Source of the DNA: Hanleya hanleyi
Lineage: Eukaryota; Mollusca; Polyplacophora; Lepidopleurida; Hanleyidae
DNA: 64,000 bases
Direction: 5' to 3'
Assembly: GCA_036873755.1 (NCBI GenBank)
Contig: JAVTVY010056900.1
Location: forward strand, 62,001-126,000
Made by a program: the position numbers and the translations under genes. The notes under the pieces were generated by a model that did no database searches, was not told where the DNA came from, and was given only the letters and a program-made list of their open reading frames with translations. Positions 34,248 to 47,012 of the stretch are shown here, one piece after another; position 1 is the stretch's first letter, and each line of letters opens with the position of its first letter.

Positions 34248-35716
34248 CAGGGCTTGAAATATTGAAAATCATCAACAGGACATTTGTCCTGCTAGGCAAA
34301 AAAGTTACAGGACATACTGATTTTCTGTAGGACATTTTTTTTCATCGGCATTTTATCAATTGTCATTCAGATTATATTATGTAAATAAATTCCAAAATTA
34401 AACCATTAAATAATTCTGAGTTTGTTTTGACTTCATTTATTCCAAGTTTACCACATTATTCTCACAGTAATAATCATTGGGGAAACAAATCCAACCCCAT
34501 ATGCCGGTGTAAGTTAACAAAGTTATGTATGGAACATCCAATCTACCATCTTCATTTTATCCAGCCAATTTCTACGTTCCCACTTCGAACTTCCCTTGAT
34601 ATATCTGGGCCCCTTCAATGTTTAAATAACTTATAAATAGACACGAGACGTCACTGACCTCGAAAGCATTTGAAATTCGAAATGGGTCGCACAAGAGCGT
34701 TACTGATTGGCTGACCTAAATAGTGGGCACCTTATTAGGAGGAAAGACGCCGCTTTTTGAGAATGATGTCACTCTACGTGACTTCACTGACCTTCACTCA
34801 CAATCGATGTGTTCGTTCTGTTTGGTTCTTCTGTCGTTAGTAGGTGAAATTTACACCTCGGATCTTGAACACTGAAGGGGGTCAGATAAATCAAGGCAGG
34901 TTCAAAGTGGGAACGTAGAAATTGGCTGGATAAAATGAAGATGCCAATCTACTTGATTCAGTCGCTTTTTTCAACCCAGGCATTTGACATGTAAAAAAAC
35001 AATCTTCCTGATGACCACTTTTACTTGTTGTCAGGTGATCATACTTGGAAGAAAAATTGGTCAATTCATGTTTGACCACACGAGTTAAGTTTCCGATTAT
35101 AACCATCTTTATTTTTGGATAAATCAGACGAGACGTCTCGGATATATTATCTGGGAGAGACAGTTGTATAGTTGTACAGAACATCGTCCGCGGGTCCTCC
35201 TTGTACTCTAACCAAGACCGATGAACGCGCAATTCTGATTTAAGTTGCACGTAACACCAGCTGACATAGACATAGTATCTTTTGATACTTTCTGAGGACC
35301 TGTTTCGCTCTGATTTCCATCTTCTGGCGGCCTTTTTCCCCCGATGAAGTGAATCCAAATTTATACAAACCCGCCATCTTTAGACAGCACGACAGCTAAA
35401 GGCTGTGCAAAACAGGGTTTCTTGCAGAATGACGTGACCCGCTGCGGTCCAATGAAAAATGTTTTAATGTTATCCTGCTAAATAGGTCACCGGGAAAGCC
35501 CAGTCGTAAACAACAACGACAGTGGATTTTTACAACAGGAAAACGTAAAGCCATTTTTCGATCGCAGTGAAACATCGTGGAAGGTACTAAAAATTATTTT
35601 CTTCTAATCGCTTTGTTTCTGCCTGACGCTGACACTGTCGGACAATTGTCCGAGTGCCGAAAAATATTGCCGGACAAGTCAGTTTTGCGGTAAATAGATA
35701 GACATTTCGAGCACTG
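34248..35716. mobile_element. CAG-type transposon, 1,469 bp, with 5-bp TSD, inserted in a tandem array
   Basis: The inward termini CAGGGCTTGAAAT and CAGTGCTCGAAAT match at 11 of 13 bases. CATGT flanks both ends (34243-34247, 35717-35721). Inside, 34540-34600 and 34893-34945 form an inverted repeat containing CCAGCCAATTTCTACGTTCC. The element splits the 190-bp tandem array, which independently confirms its borders. Confidence 0.88.
34891..35374 (-). pseudogene. Possible transposase-derived coding remnant inside the 34248 element
   Basis: The minus frame 34891-35358 is open for 155 codons. In another frame, ATGGCGGG at 35374 opens MAGLYKFGFTSSGEKG, resembling the N-termini of some hAT/zinc-finger transposon proteins, but it stops after about 45 codons. 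No zinc finger or catalytic residues are visible. I read this as a decayed or captured coding segment; the identity is uncertain. Confidence 0.3.
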
Positions 35717-35805
35717 CATGTAGATCAGTTCATGGAAAGTTTGCTGAACCTTTCGTGGGATTATTATATTTAAACTTGGTGGACATATATGTTTCCCTAG
35801 GTCAG
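35717..35805. repeat. Resumed family D tandem unit
   Basis: After the insertion the sequence continues GCATGTAGATCAGTTCATGGAAAGTTTGCTGAAC..AAACTTGGTGGACATAT, the same unit that was interrupted at 34247. Confidence 0.7.
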
Positions 35806-36630
35806 ACCTATCCAGCAGTAATCCCAAATGGCACTGGCCTATCCAGCAGTAATGTCACATGGGACTGAACTATCCAGCAGTAATCTCATCTGGAACTCTA
35901 CTATCCAGCAGTAATGCTACATAAGACTGGCCTATCCAGCAGTAATCCTACATAAGACTGGCCTATCCAGCAGTAATCTCACACGGGACTGACCTTTCCA
36001 GTAGTAATCCCACACGGGACTGGCCTATCCAGCATTAATCTCACATGGGACTGACCTATCCAGAAGTAATCTCGCACTGGACTGCTCTATTAGTAATCCC
36101 ACACGGCACTGACCTATCCAGCCATAATCCTACATGGGACTGACCTATCGAGCTGTAAGATTATCCAGCAGTAATCCCACACGGGACTGGCCTCCCCAGC
36201 AGTAATCCACACGAGATTGCCGTATGCAGCAGTAATCCCACACTGGACTGCCTACGCAGCAGTAATCCCACACGGAACTGACCTATCCAGCAGTAATTCC
36301 ACATGGAACTGACCTATCCAGCAGTAATCCCATAGGAGACTCGCCTTTCCAGCAGTAAGCCCAGACGGGACTGGCCTATCCAGCAGTAATCCCACACAGG
36401 ACTGGTCTATCCAGCAATAATACATGTAACACACGAGACTGGCCCACCCAGCAGTAATCCTACACAGGAGGACTGGCCTATCCAGTAGTAATCTCGCATG
36501 AGACTGACCTATCAAGCAGTAATCTTGCACTGGACTATCCTATGCAGTAATCTCACGGCACTGATCTATCCAGCCATAATTCTACACGGATTGACCTATG
36601 TGGCAGTAATCCCACATGAGACTGATGTTA
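35806..36630. repeat. Minisatellite, about 25 copies of a unit of about 31-33 bp
   Basis: The unit is CTATCCAGCAGTAATCCCACACGGGACTGGC with many substitutions and a few indels. The minus strand stays open over stretches (36252-36530), giving a repetitive DYCWIGQ-type peptide, but the unit length varies, so coding is unlikely. It abuts the family D array. Confidence 0.92.
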
Positions 36631-36719
36631 TTGTCTGTACCAGATAATCTATTCCAGATGTTATTGTCTGTACCGGATCATCTAAGTCAGACGGTCACGT
36701 TATTGTCTGTATCGCAGTT

Positions 36720-37300
36720 TAGACTTTGAACGTTCCCATTGACAAAGTTTTTGTCAGGCAAAAAATTACATGTACCCAGGCTGTACATGGAAAGTTTCTC
36801 CACAGATATGTTTTCAATACTGCTGCAGCTTCAGCGGGAGACCCCATGAGGTGAGATGTTTGGGTTCTCAGAACGCTTGTTACTCCTCTGCCATTTTTGG
36901 CCAAAGGGTAATATATCTGCTTGGACCATTAGTCTGTCTGTATGCAAGTGGCGGTGGGTCAGATGTCTAGTGAAGGTGACTGATCTTGACTTAATTTATA
37001 TGTCAAATTTGAGTATTGGTGATAAATTTTGGAGGCTAATACATCTATGCTTTTCAAATTCATACTACATTATGCAAAAGGTGATGGATTAGAAGCCTTT
37101 CCAATTTGATTGACCTTGGTTAACTTAGTCTGTTTCAAATTCTAGTTATTGCAGTGATATCGTGAGCAATCCTGGTTTGTCTCTTCAAATTTACACTACG
37201 GTACATCTGAAACTGGTGAATCAAAGGCTTGTTCAACTTGATTGACCTTGACTTACCGTCAATCGGGTAAAGTATGCGTGCAATATACTTGCTCTTTTTC
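36720..37300. repeat. Continuation of family D with a GGCCATTTTTGGCCAA-type head segment
   Basis: TACATGGAAAGTTTCTCCAC (36782) is a further unit start. CTGCCATTTTTGGCCAAAGGGTAATAT (36890) resembles the CGGCCAATTTTGGCCATGGGGTATTGT head at 63238. From 36960 to 37260 the phrase TTGATTGACCTTG..TTAACTT recurs with a spacing of about 150 bp. Confidence 0.55.
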
Positions 37301-37865
37301 AATACTTGGTTGAATGGTTCCCCACATGTAGTCCCCATGTTGTAAGGGATTGACATATCGTACATGATGGATAGACCCCACTTTGATCCTTGTGTTGCCA
37401 CTCTGGGATAAAGCCTAGATGCTGGTTGTTTGTTTTTTTTGTTTTTTTTAAGCAAAAACATACGTCTCCACAAATCTCCCCCTTTGCCTTGACTGGGCTC
37501 ATTATTCATGAGAAGGTGGTATAAAAAAAGTGTGGCATTGTGTATCCAAAAACAGAGCTGCTCATCTGAAATGACTGGATGAAGCAAAAATGACAAAACT
37601 CCACAGCCTGTTAGTCTGAGGGGTAGAAATGTTATGTGAACAAATGAAAAGGGGTCATGTTGTTTGAACTTCAATGAAGATTTACAGATAGATGGATGGA
37701 CGCTGGACAAGGATGCACGATGTTAGGGGAGACATAATGTGTTTTAAAGAGTTGAGTTAGCCATGCACAGGCGTATCTTGCCACACATAAGGCTGTTGTT
37801 GGGCTGGTTGAACCAAGTTTCTGTTTACACCATCTAACATGTATGTTTTAAGACTTTAAAATCTG

Positions 37866-38320
37866 GGTATTGTAATTGTAAAGCAGGGTTTGCTGGGTAT
37901 TGTAATTGTAAAGCAGGGTTTGCTGGATATTGTAAAGCAGGGTTTGCTGGGTTGTAATTGTAAACCAGGGTTGGCTGGGTATCGTAATTGTAAAGCAGGG
38001 TTTGCTGGATATTGTAATTGTAAAGCAGGGTTTGCTGGGTATTGTAATTGTAAAGCAGGGTTTGCTGGATATTGTAAAGCAGGGTTTGCTGGGTATTGTA
38101 ATTGTAAAGCAGGGTTTGCTGGGTATTGTAATTGTAAAGCAGGGTTTGCTGGGCATTGTAATTGTAAAGCAGGGTTGGCTGGGTATTGTAATTGTAAAGC
38201 AGGGTTTGCTGGGTATTGTAATTGTAAAGCAGGGTTTGCTGGGTATTGTAATTGTAAAGCAGGGTTTGCTGGGTATTGTAATTGTAAAGCAGGGTTTGCT
38301 GGGTATGTAATTGTAAAGCA
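37866..38320. repeat. Minisatellite, about 15 copies of a 30-bp unit
   Basis: The unit is GTATTGTAATTGTAAAGCAG + GGTTTGCTGG. Some copies lack the AATTGTA part. Because 30 is a multiple of three and the unit lacks stops in several frames, long frames stay open on both strands (CNCKAGFAGY on plus; LLYNYNTQQT and CFTITIPSKP on minus). These are by-products, not genes. Confidence 0.95.
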
Positions 38321-41235
38321 CTCTCACAAAATAATTCACAGCAATCCCAACTGGTTCCTGTAAAATTTCTGCAATCTATATATAGAAATGATAGCATTGG
38401 ATTCTCATAGATTTAGATTGTGAGAATCTATTTGGATTTCCGTGAATTCTGACGAAGAGCAAGGACTGTAAACTACCATACCAGGTCTTCTGGTCCTTGA
38501 ATAAGTCTTGAAATACGATACCGGTACTAGTGCATCTGAGATTTTGCGATAAAAACATCTTTTCGTCAGTTGAAGATTGATGAGAAAATCTGTTGTTTTC
38601 ACTCTGAAATCGTTTATTTTGCAAAATTCACTTCTTCAATTAATGTACCCTAATTCTTCTAATTATTCAGACGACATTCAGGTATCTGCAGAGACAAATT
38701 CTGCTAACATTACACAAATTTCCCTAGCTGTCTTTTCAGTTCTTGGGATAAATAACATATCCATGCCACAGTATTTAGACTCAGTTGACAGTTTTTTATG
38801 CTTCTAAGTCTAAAAATGCTGTTCGAAAAATTAGGAGAAATAGGGTATGTTGGTTAAATTTTGTTCATTGGTAATATTACATTTTGATAGCTAAACCCCA
38901 TTTCGCGAGATACATTGGTGAACCCAGACACTTCATTTTAAACATTTTGCTTTTTAATATCACATTCAAGGAACTTCATATTTCTCTCATGAACCATGAA
39001 CAGGTTTCCAATATAAAACATTATTAGCAAAATGTGTGTGTGCATGTTAGGATTTACCAACACACTCTTAAATCTACTCATAACCTCCTCTTGAACCCCT
39101 CTCTCATTAAACCTGGCTGATAAATACATTTTGATATATTCCCCAGAAAACCTAATAAAGCAGCCAGTTTTAATGTTCATAAGAGCACACATGTATGCAG
39201 GAGGCTTGGCAATGACAGTTCTTGTGGCAGATTGTAACACAGGCTGGTCTGTTAACATATATATACATGTACATGTACATGTACTAGCCTCTATCTCTCC
39301 CTGTGTTTGCCTAGTCTATTGATTTTATCCCAAGTTTCATGTGCAGATGACTCATGCCAGCTTGGCAGGAAGAGTCAATTATTCTTTGTGGTTACAGGGG
39401 TGTCGGGTCATCCTATTAAAACTTTATTTTCCAACCGTATGGTCCACTGGATTCCTGTTTCACATACACACATCCTTCAGGTTTTTATCATGAACAAACA
39501 AGTATCATATATGACCTTGGTAGCCAGACAACATCTAATCAAATGACTATATTCATAAGACAGCATACCAGCTGCAAGAAAGAAGCGGTCAACAGTTTTG
39601 CAGGATGCCCAGCGGGACATTCAGGTATTCCTGTATCCTTCAGTCTGTATCACTGAATTGAATTGAATACATGAATTTCCAAGGTAGATCTATACACATG
39701 TAAAACCCAGTTACTGAAAATTAATCAGAAAAAAAAGAAATAGTTTTGCCTAATTTTGAGTTGGAAGAATTTTTTCCAATCCTCGATTGCAAATCTTGAT
39801 ATTGATATGATCACAAAACCTAATTTTATATGTTTAAGAATCCCTGTTATCAATCTCTACATAAATACTAACTCTACATTAACATTTCTCGCCAGGTGTT
39901 TTAATGGGCCCCACCATGACGTTTTTGATAATCGTATACATGTAGTATTTATACTAATACCCTATAAAATGCAGAAATCAGTCCCTTCTTGTATCATATT
40001 AACATTGTACTGGTCTGTCACTGTACAGAAGTGCTGGCAGAATCAAGAAGGCCTACATGTAGGTAGTTTTCCTTCAATTTCCTGGTATATACTCTCAAAC
40101 AATTGCTGTTTCTCTTGATTTATGTGCAAGTATTTATGTGGGCTGAATTTTTATGCCAACACCCCTTCTCTGTTTTATTATTGGGGTAGTCCTGAGGTTT
40201 GGCAGCTTGCCAAGATCTCCAGTATCAGCAGACATGTAGTTTTACTGTAAGAGAGGTCAGCCTTCAGGTTTAGGCCTGCTCTGTGCTTTCAGATAGACTT
40301 TGTGATCTAGAGCTGGTTCCATACAAACAGATAGCATTCACATAATGTAGAGGCCTTCTATAGAGAGAGCAGAAAAAAAGATCAATACCAGCTTATTCAG
40401 CCAGGCCAGATCCGGCAGAAATGTCTCCAGGCTGTACCTAGTTGGATACAGAAAGAATAGAAGGCTAAGCATTAATAGCTCAGCCTTTTCAATGCGGCTG
40501 AATCTGCAAGAAAACTTGATAGGCATCATTCAAATATAGAGAGATACATGTAGCCTTGCATGTTCGGGTAGATCAATGTATGATTCGAATACATGCGCAG
40601 TTCAGAGAGATGGTTCGTTCAGCGAGGGGATGTAATAAATTAACTGCCTGTGCAGACTGTCTGGTATGGCAAGAAATCAGAGTTGGTGGGCGGTTATCTT
40701 CACAACATAGCTATATGTACGTGTATGCTTCGGTCGCCATTTTGTTACATGTTGAGAGTGGTCTGATTATCTTCTGCCCTCTTGGAAGGGTTCTTATGAT
40801 GATTTCAGGATGGACATCTTTTAAATTGGTTTAGAATTAGTCAATGGTTGTCTCCAATGAATAAAACTAAGCATAAATTGCTTTTATACCACACCTTGCT
40901 CTTGCTCTTTGCTTTGTAATTTGTTGGCTTGAAAATCTTGAAACCATGTAGATGTACCATGGTATTGATAGTATGTGTGTACAACATCTGAATGTACATC
41001 TGAACCACAAGATTATTTACTAGAATTACCTCACTTGAAATATGAATTGAAAGGATTAGAATCTGGCTTCCACTGCTTAGAATCTGAAATTCTGGTCCAG
41101 CACAGTACCGGTCAAACATGTGACACCCCGACCAGACAGAGCCTTGTTGTACCTGGCTATTGCAATTCTAGATACATTACTTGTACTTGCAATGGTATTG
41201 TACATGGATTACAATGCTCCTAATACTAATTACAG

Positions 41236-42560
41236 TCTCGAACATACATAATCACAATCTGGATTACATTGTACATTGCTCCTGTTTCTGAATGATACTT
41301 TGCTTAGACACAAATACACATAATTACAATCCGGATTACATTGTACATTGCTCCTGTTTCTGAATGATACTTTGCTTAGACACAAAACACATAATTACAA
41401 TCTGGATTACATTGTACATTGCTCCTGTTTCTGAATGATACTTTGCTTAGACACAAAAACACATAATTACAATGTGGATTACATTGTACATTGCTCCTGT
41501 TTCTGAATGATACTTTGCTTAGACACAAATACACATAATTACAATCCGGATTACATTGTACATTGCTCCTGTTTCTGAATGATACTTTGCTTAGACACAA
41601 ATACACATATTTACAATCTGGATTACGTTGTACATTGCTCCTATTTCTGAATGATTACTTTTCTTATTAAGTCTCAAATACACATAATTACAATCCGGAT
41701 TACATTATTGCTCCTATTTCTGGATTACTGTGCTTACAGTCTTGAATATATATAATTACAGTATAACCTGGATTACATTGTACATTGCTCCTACACGTAT
41801 TTCTGGATTACTTTGCTTGAATATACATAATTACAGTATAATCTGGATTACATTGCAGATTGCTCCTGTTTCTGGATGATTACTTTGCAAAGTCTCAAAT
41901 ATGCATCCGGATTACATATACATTGCTCCTATTTCTGGATGACTTAAATTGCAAAGTCTCAAATATACATAATTACAATCCGGATTACATTGTGAATTGC
42001 TCCTATTTCTGGATGATTACTTTGCTTACAGTCTTGAATATACATAATTACAGTATAATCTGGATTACATTGTACATTGCTCCTGTTTCTGGATGATTAC
42101 TTTGCAAAGTCTCAAATATGCATAATTACAATCTGCATAATTACAATCTGGATTACATTGTACATTGCTCCTATTTCTGAATGATACTTTTCTTAGTCTC
42201 AAATACACATAATTACAATCCGGATTACACTATTGCTCCTATTTCTGGATTACTAATTTGCAAGGTCTCAAATATGCATAATTACAATCTGGATTACATT
42301 GTACATTGCTCCTATTTCTGAATTATACATTTCTTAGTCTCAAATACACATAATTACAATCCGGATTACATTATTGCTCCTATTTCTGGATTACTAATTT
42401 GCAAAATTTCAAATATGCATAATTACAATCCGGATTACATTGTACATTGCTCCTATTTCTGGATTATTTACTTAGTCTCAAATACACATAGTTACAATCT
42501 GGATTACATTCTACATGTATTTCTGGATTACTCCACTTACACAATGTACAGTCTGCTGCA
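41236..42560. repeat. Satellite array, about 18 units of 72 bp decaying rightward
   Basis: The unit contains ATAATTACAATCYGGATTACATTG, TACATTGCTCCTGTTTCTGA and ATGATACTTTGCTTAGACAC. The first five or six units (41236-41640) are almost identical at 72 bp. Later units vary in length and lose similarity toward 42700. The 72-bp unit equals 24 codons, leaving a minus frame (41376-41606) with a 24-residue periodic peptide that is unlikely to be real. Confidence 0.93.
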
Positions 42561-44856
42561 ATACATTGCTCAGAAATCTGGATTAAATTGCTTACAATCT
42601 GGATGGCTTGAAATTCCTAATTACATTGCTTACAATTCTGGACTATATGTACAGGAGTCGATACATGTACATTGATTACAATTCTGGATTACATTATCTG
42701 GTAGAAGATGTATTTATTTCTGTAAGTTCTGATTTGATTCAAAAGCTGTCCGTACCAAGGAGTACAAAAGATATGATGGTTCGCAGCCTGTTCGTGAGCC
42801 ATGATATGCCATGGAGATTCCATCTGATGGCCTCCCAACACAATCTCTGCTTGACTTGTTGGTGTACATGTCCCTGAACTTTTCTTATTTCCTGGAGATA
42901 AACACACACATGTGAGCTAAACCTTCTCCACTGTGGCAGTAAAATCCTTTCTTCTCAACTTGTCCTTCTCTGACTCATCACAGGAAAAGAGCTGCTGCCT
43001 CCTTGGGCCGCTCTGCTCTCCGCTTTGTTCCATCCAGCTTGATTTTCTAAGAAATAGCTCTTGAAACTCCAGTTGTTAAGAGGGCTTGCACTAGAACAGG
43101 ACAAGACTTGTGGATATTTTTTCCAGGGGGGATTGTGAACTGAGGTGAATTTGGTAGGCAGATGGAGGCATGAGTTCTACTTCTCTTTGTCCCTGCTCCA
43201 GCACTTGAACACACAGGCAGGCATATAGCCACATACATTGGATTCCTGTGCCTGAAAGATTAGCAGATCTGTTATTTAGGAGGGGTGTTATAAATAGACC
43301 CTGTCTGACTGCCCCAAACTAGTTTACCAGCTATTGACTGCCAGCTCTGAAACCACATTGATTGGTGAAAAGGTCAGCACATGATTCAAGCTGACAGATA
43401 AAGTACAGGCACATGGCTCTGTGCCAAAATCTTATTGTTACTGGATTTTTCAGTGGGCATAATGACAATACAAAGAAGCCCATACAGACAAGTCCCTGTG
43501 AATTGAATTTGTCACATACTGTCATTATTTGCTCTCAGCCCTTTCAACTCTAGACTTACATAATACCTCCATTTAACTGCCACATCATTATTTGACTGTT
43601 GGCCTAATGGATTTATTTTGGTGGTCACTGAATAAGTCCCACAATGCAATTGTTTCTGTCTCATTTCTGTAAGGTATAATTGCTATGAGTGTTCCAGGTC
43701 ATCTGAGGCAGATGTACATGGAGTATTGAACATATGTTATTGTACAGTCACATGTCTGCGGATATCATGGGCATATCAGTCCTGTAAGAAGAAGTGATGT
43801 GAATTTACAGGATTTCCAATAGTAGCAAATGGGCTAGTGGTCTGCCATTGTTCCATTTGTTAACGAGTCCATGACATTATCCCCCAACGACAGTTTCTCC
43901 AGCGATATTTTCCCCACCGAAATTTTCCCCCACCGAAATTTTCCCCCACGACAGTATCCCCACACAACATTTTCCCCAGGCGACATTTTCTTCACCCTAA
44001 TATTACGTGCTGTAATAATTACGATATGCCGACAATCGCAGTCGCGGTCATTTCCCCATTTGATTTTTTTTTTTAAGTTTGCACTTCAAGTTATTTATTC
44101 GGATCGTAACTTAAGAAGATTAAATGTCAATGAATGAAAAGTGATCAAAAATTCCCGCTGAACTTTCAAATAATACAGCAGGGGTTGAAATGTTTCATTA
44201 AGACCTAGTAGCCATTGGCCCTTAGATCAGAAATTTCTAGGGACCATATTATACTTCTAGGGGCCAAATATTTACGGTGTAAATCGGAGGAAATAAAGTC
44301 GACGAAAGACACTAAAAAACTAAAATGACCAACTGGTTTCAATGTTTTTATTTTAAATTACCTGTAACTTAATAAAATTTAACAGGATTAAATTTAATCA
44401 GATTAACAGGATTAATAAAAAAACGTCTACTTTCTCCAAGACGTTCTCGGCGATATTTCGGAGACAATTGATTGAAGGATATTGAAACTTCACACAGGAG
44501 ATAAACTAAAAAGTACCAATTTTATTCCAAAGACAAGAACATTCTTCCAGTAGTTCTCAACATATCGTGAAAACAAGAATTAGATGGGAGATTTGTAGGT
44601 TACTTTTTGACGTCAAGCCTGTATGTTATAACATTGGCAGATCAACGTCATCGTAGCCCCAAAATAACATGGTAGGTATTGGTGATTTTCGTCAATTCCC
44701 AACAGATTTTAATGAAATATGGGGGAAAAAATATTATTTTTTAGTTGACATGATACTGTGAGAAGTTTCAATGCTGTACGATAAATTGTCTCCGAAATAT
44801 CGCCGAAAACGTATCGGAATATATTATCTGCCTGGGAGTGGGACAGACAGTAATTT

Positions 44857-44921
44857 CATAGATGTCACTTGACAACTCTTACAGTGTAAGATTTGTCAAG
44901 TGACATCTACGAAATTAAACA
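44857..44921. repeat. Strong hairpin (arms about 21 bp)
   Basis: TTCATAGATGTCACTTGACAA and TTGTCAAGTGACATCTACGAA pair with one mismatch around a loop of about 20 bases. The right arm overlaps the 3' end and stop codon of the minus frame 44896-45225, so the hairpin would lie at the end of that reading frame. Confidence 0.85.
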
Positions 44922-45225
44922 TTTTTTTTTTACCGGCATGACATTTGCAAAGTTCACAGGAGTTGTTTTCCACCGTCGTACTACAACCACGGTCATTTTT
45001 CCGCCCGGCTTTGCTGAAAACTGCGACCAAACGTTTTTTACTTAGTCGTTGTTGATCGCTTTCTTCCCGACTAACAGTCGAACTCCCTTCGCCACCAGAC
45101 ACTGAACCGTTGGATAGTTGTCGTTCACTGGTCAAAAACTGCATAAGATTGGACTGCTTTGCCATGGTTATAGGAATCGCAAACACGAGGATGAATAATG
45201 CTATTACAAACTTCGACCGTGCCAT
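44896..45225 (-). CDS. Hypothetical protein or transposon first exon, Cys-rich C-terminus
   Basis: From ATG at 45225 the frame runs 109 codons. Reading 1 is a secreted peptide precursor: MARSKFVIALFILVFAIPIT resembles a signal peptide, and KKR, AGRK and AGKKK look like prohormone processing or amidation sites around a Cys-rich segment. Reading 2 is a first exon of a transposon protein: an internal ATG (45165) starts MAKQSNLMQFLTSE, with a QxxLxxFL pattern like the PIP-box-type starts of some hAT proteins. In that case the exon would end near CCG|GTAAAA. The position inside a CAG-type transposon favours the second reading. The family is not recognised. Confidence 0.35.
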   Translation of the reverse strand: MARSKFVIALFILVFAIPITMAKQSNLMQFLTSERQLSNGSVSGGEGSSTVSREESDQQRLSKKRLVAVFSKAGRKNDRGCSTTVENNSCELCKCHAGKKKMFNFVDVT

Positions 45226-45710
45226 TCTGTCGTCACCGAATGCAGCTAAAAATGGCGGAAATGTCAACTTCGATAGAATCGAAAACGAGACTCAGTCACA
45301 TGGCATTATCGGAAACCAGGCGAACAGCATACAGCTTGAATAGTAAACGCCAGTTTCCGAAGTTACCTGTGTGCACTGCGTATCGACACATGACTACATA
45401 CGGGAAAAGACAACTGCACGGAGATTGAGGGGACTTCCTTGAACGAAATCACCGGGCTGTAGAACACGTACATACTTTTCTCGTTACAAAAACAACCATC
45501 ACCATGTTTTTTTGCTTGTCGCAATGGCGACCTGTAGCATTTTTTCTGGTCGCCAAAATACAAATCTACTCGCATTTGGCGAGTAAAACGGCTACTTTTC
45601 AATCCCTGATACATTATCACAAAAAAAATCTACTCAAAAGTACTTTATAGGCACAGAATATATATAGCCTTGCCGGAAATTGACGAAATAACACGATAGT
45701 TCATTGAAAT

Positions 45711-47012
45711 TCAAAGGGCCTCGTATGATAAGATGGACAAACGGCCCCGGCGAGCAGTCTATTCACAGCGGATCACGTGACTCCAGTGGAATTGAATGGA
45801 TTCGGGATGACCGCCGAGAGCGCGGTTTGCAAGGCCAAGTATATTTTACTCATGGTTTTACACCCTTTTCCCTCTTAAACTGATGCTGTTATATGATATC
45901 TTCGTGCCATCCCTGTTACGTTAATGCCGTTAATTGCACAAATAAAAAGTTGAATACGGAAATGAAATGAATAGATTTTACTGGCCACTCGCTGAATTGA
46001 GTGTCCGCAAGTCTCATTTTTTTAAGAGAATCAATGACAACTCTCGTAGGATCATTTTTGTTATGGCGTGTGCCATATACTGTAAATATACCCTCATGTG
46101 CGGTAGGTGACGAGCATCCCATATGGCGTTCGACTGACAACCACGCTCAATTTGGTGAATAAGGGAAATCAGCAATGTTTAAAGTTCCGACTACATATAT
46201 ATGCTCTTAGTACGAATGTACGAATTCAATGCACAGAACTAGTTCCCTGAGACCACTTTTGATAAAACTAAATACTAAGTTGATCAAATAAGTTCAGATA
46301 CTGTTGTTTGCAATTCTCTAATCACGCGGGTAAAGCTAGCACGGGAAGATAAACTTCGCAACATTTGCTGAATATTATATCTTGAGATTTAGACCATTTC
46401 CACTCATTCTTTCTACTAACAAACATTCAGATATATATTGTAATCATGGTAAAAAATCGAAAAATGCATAAAACTATTAAAACATTTTGGACGAATATTT
46501 TGGGATTCGAACCAGCAGATCATTCAATCAAAACGATAACACTTCTCGTGATTCTATCCCTTCGGCCACCTTGTACTCGTACATACAACATTACTCTAAT
46601 TATCGTATTTGAAATTGAGCACCAAATTACCAAAAACAATATTCCATAAAGTTTCATTTTTTTATATGAAGATAAACGATAACCAAAACGTGCTTTGTTG
46701 AACAACTAGAGATTCAAAAGGGGACTGTTATGTGTGAATATTTTTGTGGTTATAGTTTATCTTCATATATTTACAGATAGGTAAACCGTGCTTTTTCAAC
46801 CCAAAACTCAATTTCACACAAACCTACCACTTTGGAGAGCTCTTGTTGAAAAACCATGGCACTCATGCTCCCAATATTTCAAACAGAGTACACAAAAATA
46901 TCATAGTTTATGCTAATCGAGACGAGCATTTCGTATTCTAAGTTTCATTTTTCATCTACAATGGTATCTCACCTGGGGCGGTTTGTCCACCTTAACGTAC
47001 GAGGTCCTTTGA
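45711..47012. mobile_element. DNA transposon remnant, 1.3 kb, with TIRs of about 40 bp
   Basis: The left end (TCAAAGGGCCTCGTATGATA, then AGATGGACAAACGGCCCC) and the right end (inward TCAAAGGACCTCGTACGTTA, then AGGTGGACAAACCGCCCC) agree at about 33 of 38 bases. The interior includes a further inverted pair near 46660-46780 (ATATGAAGATAAAC / GTTTATCTTCATAT). No transposase or target duplication was recognised. Confidence 0.8.

Larger units (their letters stand above)
44178..45608. mobile_element. CAG-type transposon, about 1.43 kb, with probable 5-bp TSD
   Basis: The inward termini CAGGGGTTGAAA and CAGGGATTGAAA match at 11 of 12 bases. ATACA lies at 44173-44177, separated from the left CAG by one extra G, and at 45609-45613 directly after the right end. 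It sits inside the 43874-47178 element. It contains an inverted repeat (44447-44505 with 44758-44810, core CGGCGATATTTCGGAGACAA) and a minus coding-like frame (44896-45225). Confidence 0.75.

Noticed and set aside
37834..38397. Long periodic frames on both strands (187, 163, 157 and 102 codons).
   Set aside because: All come from a 30-bp minisatellite whose length is a multiple of three; no start context or conservation supports coding.
41376..41606. Minus frame with a 24-residue repeat rich in Cys and Asn.
   Set aside because: It is the translation of the 72-bp satellite unit.
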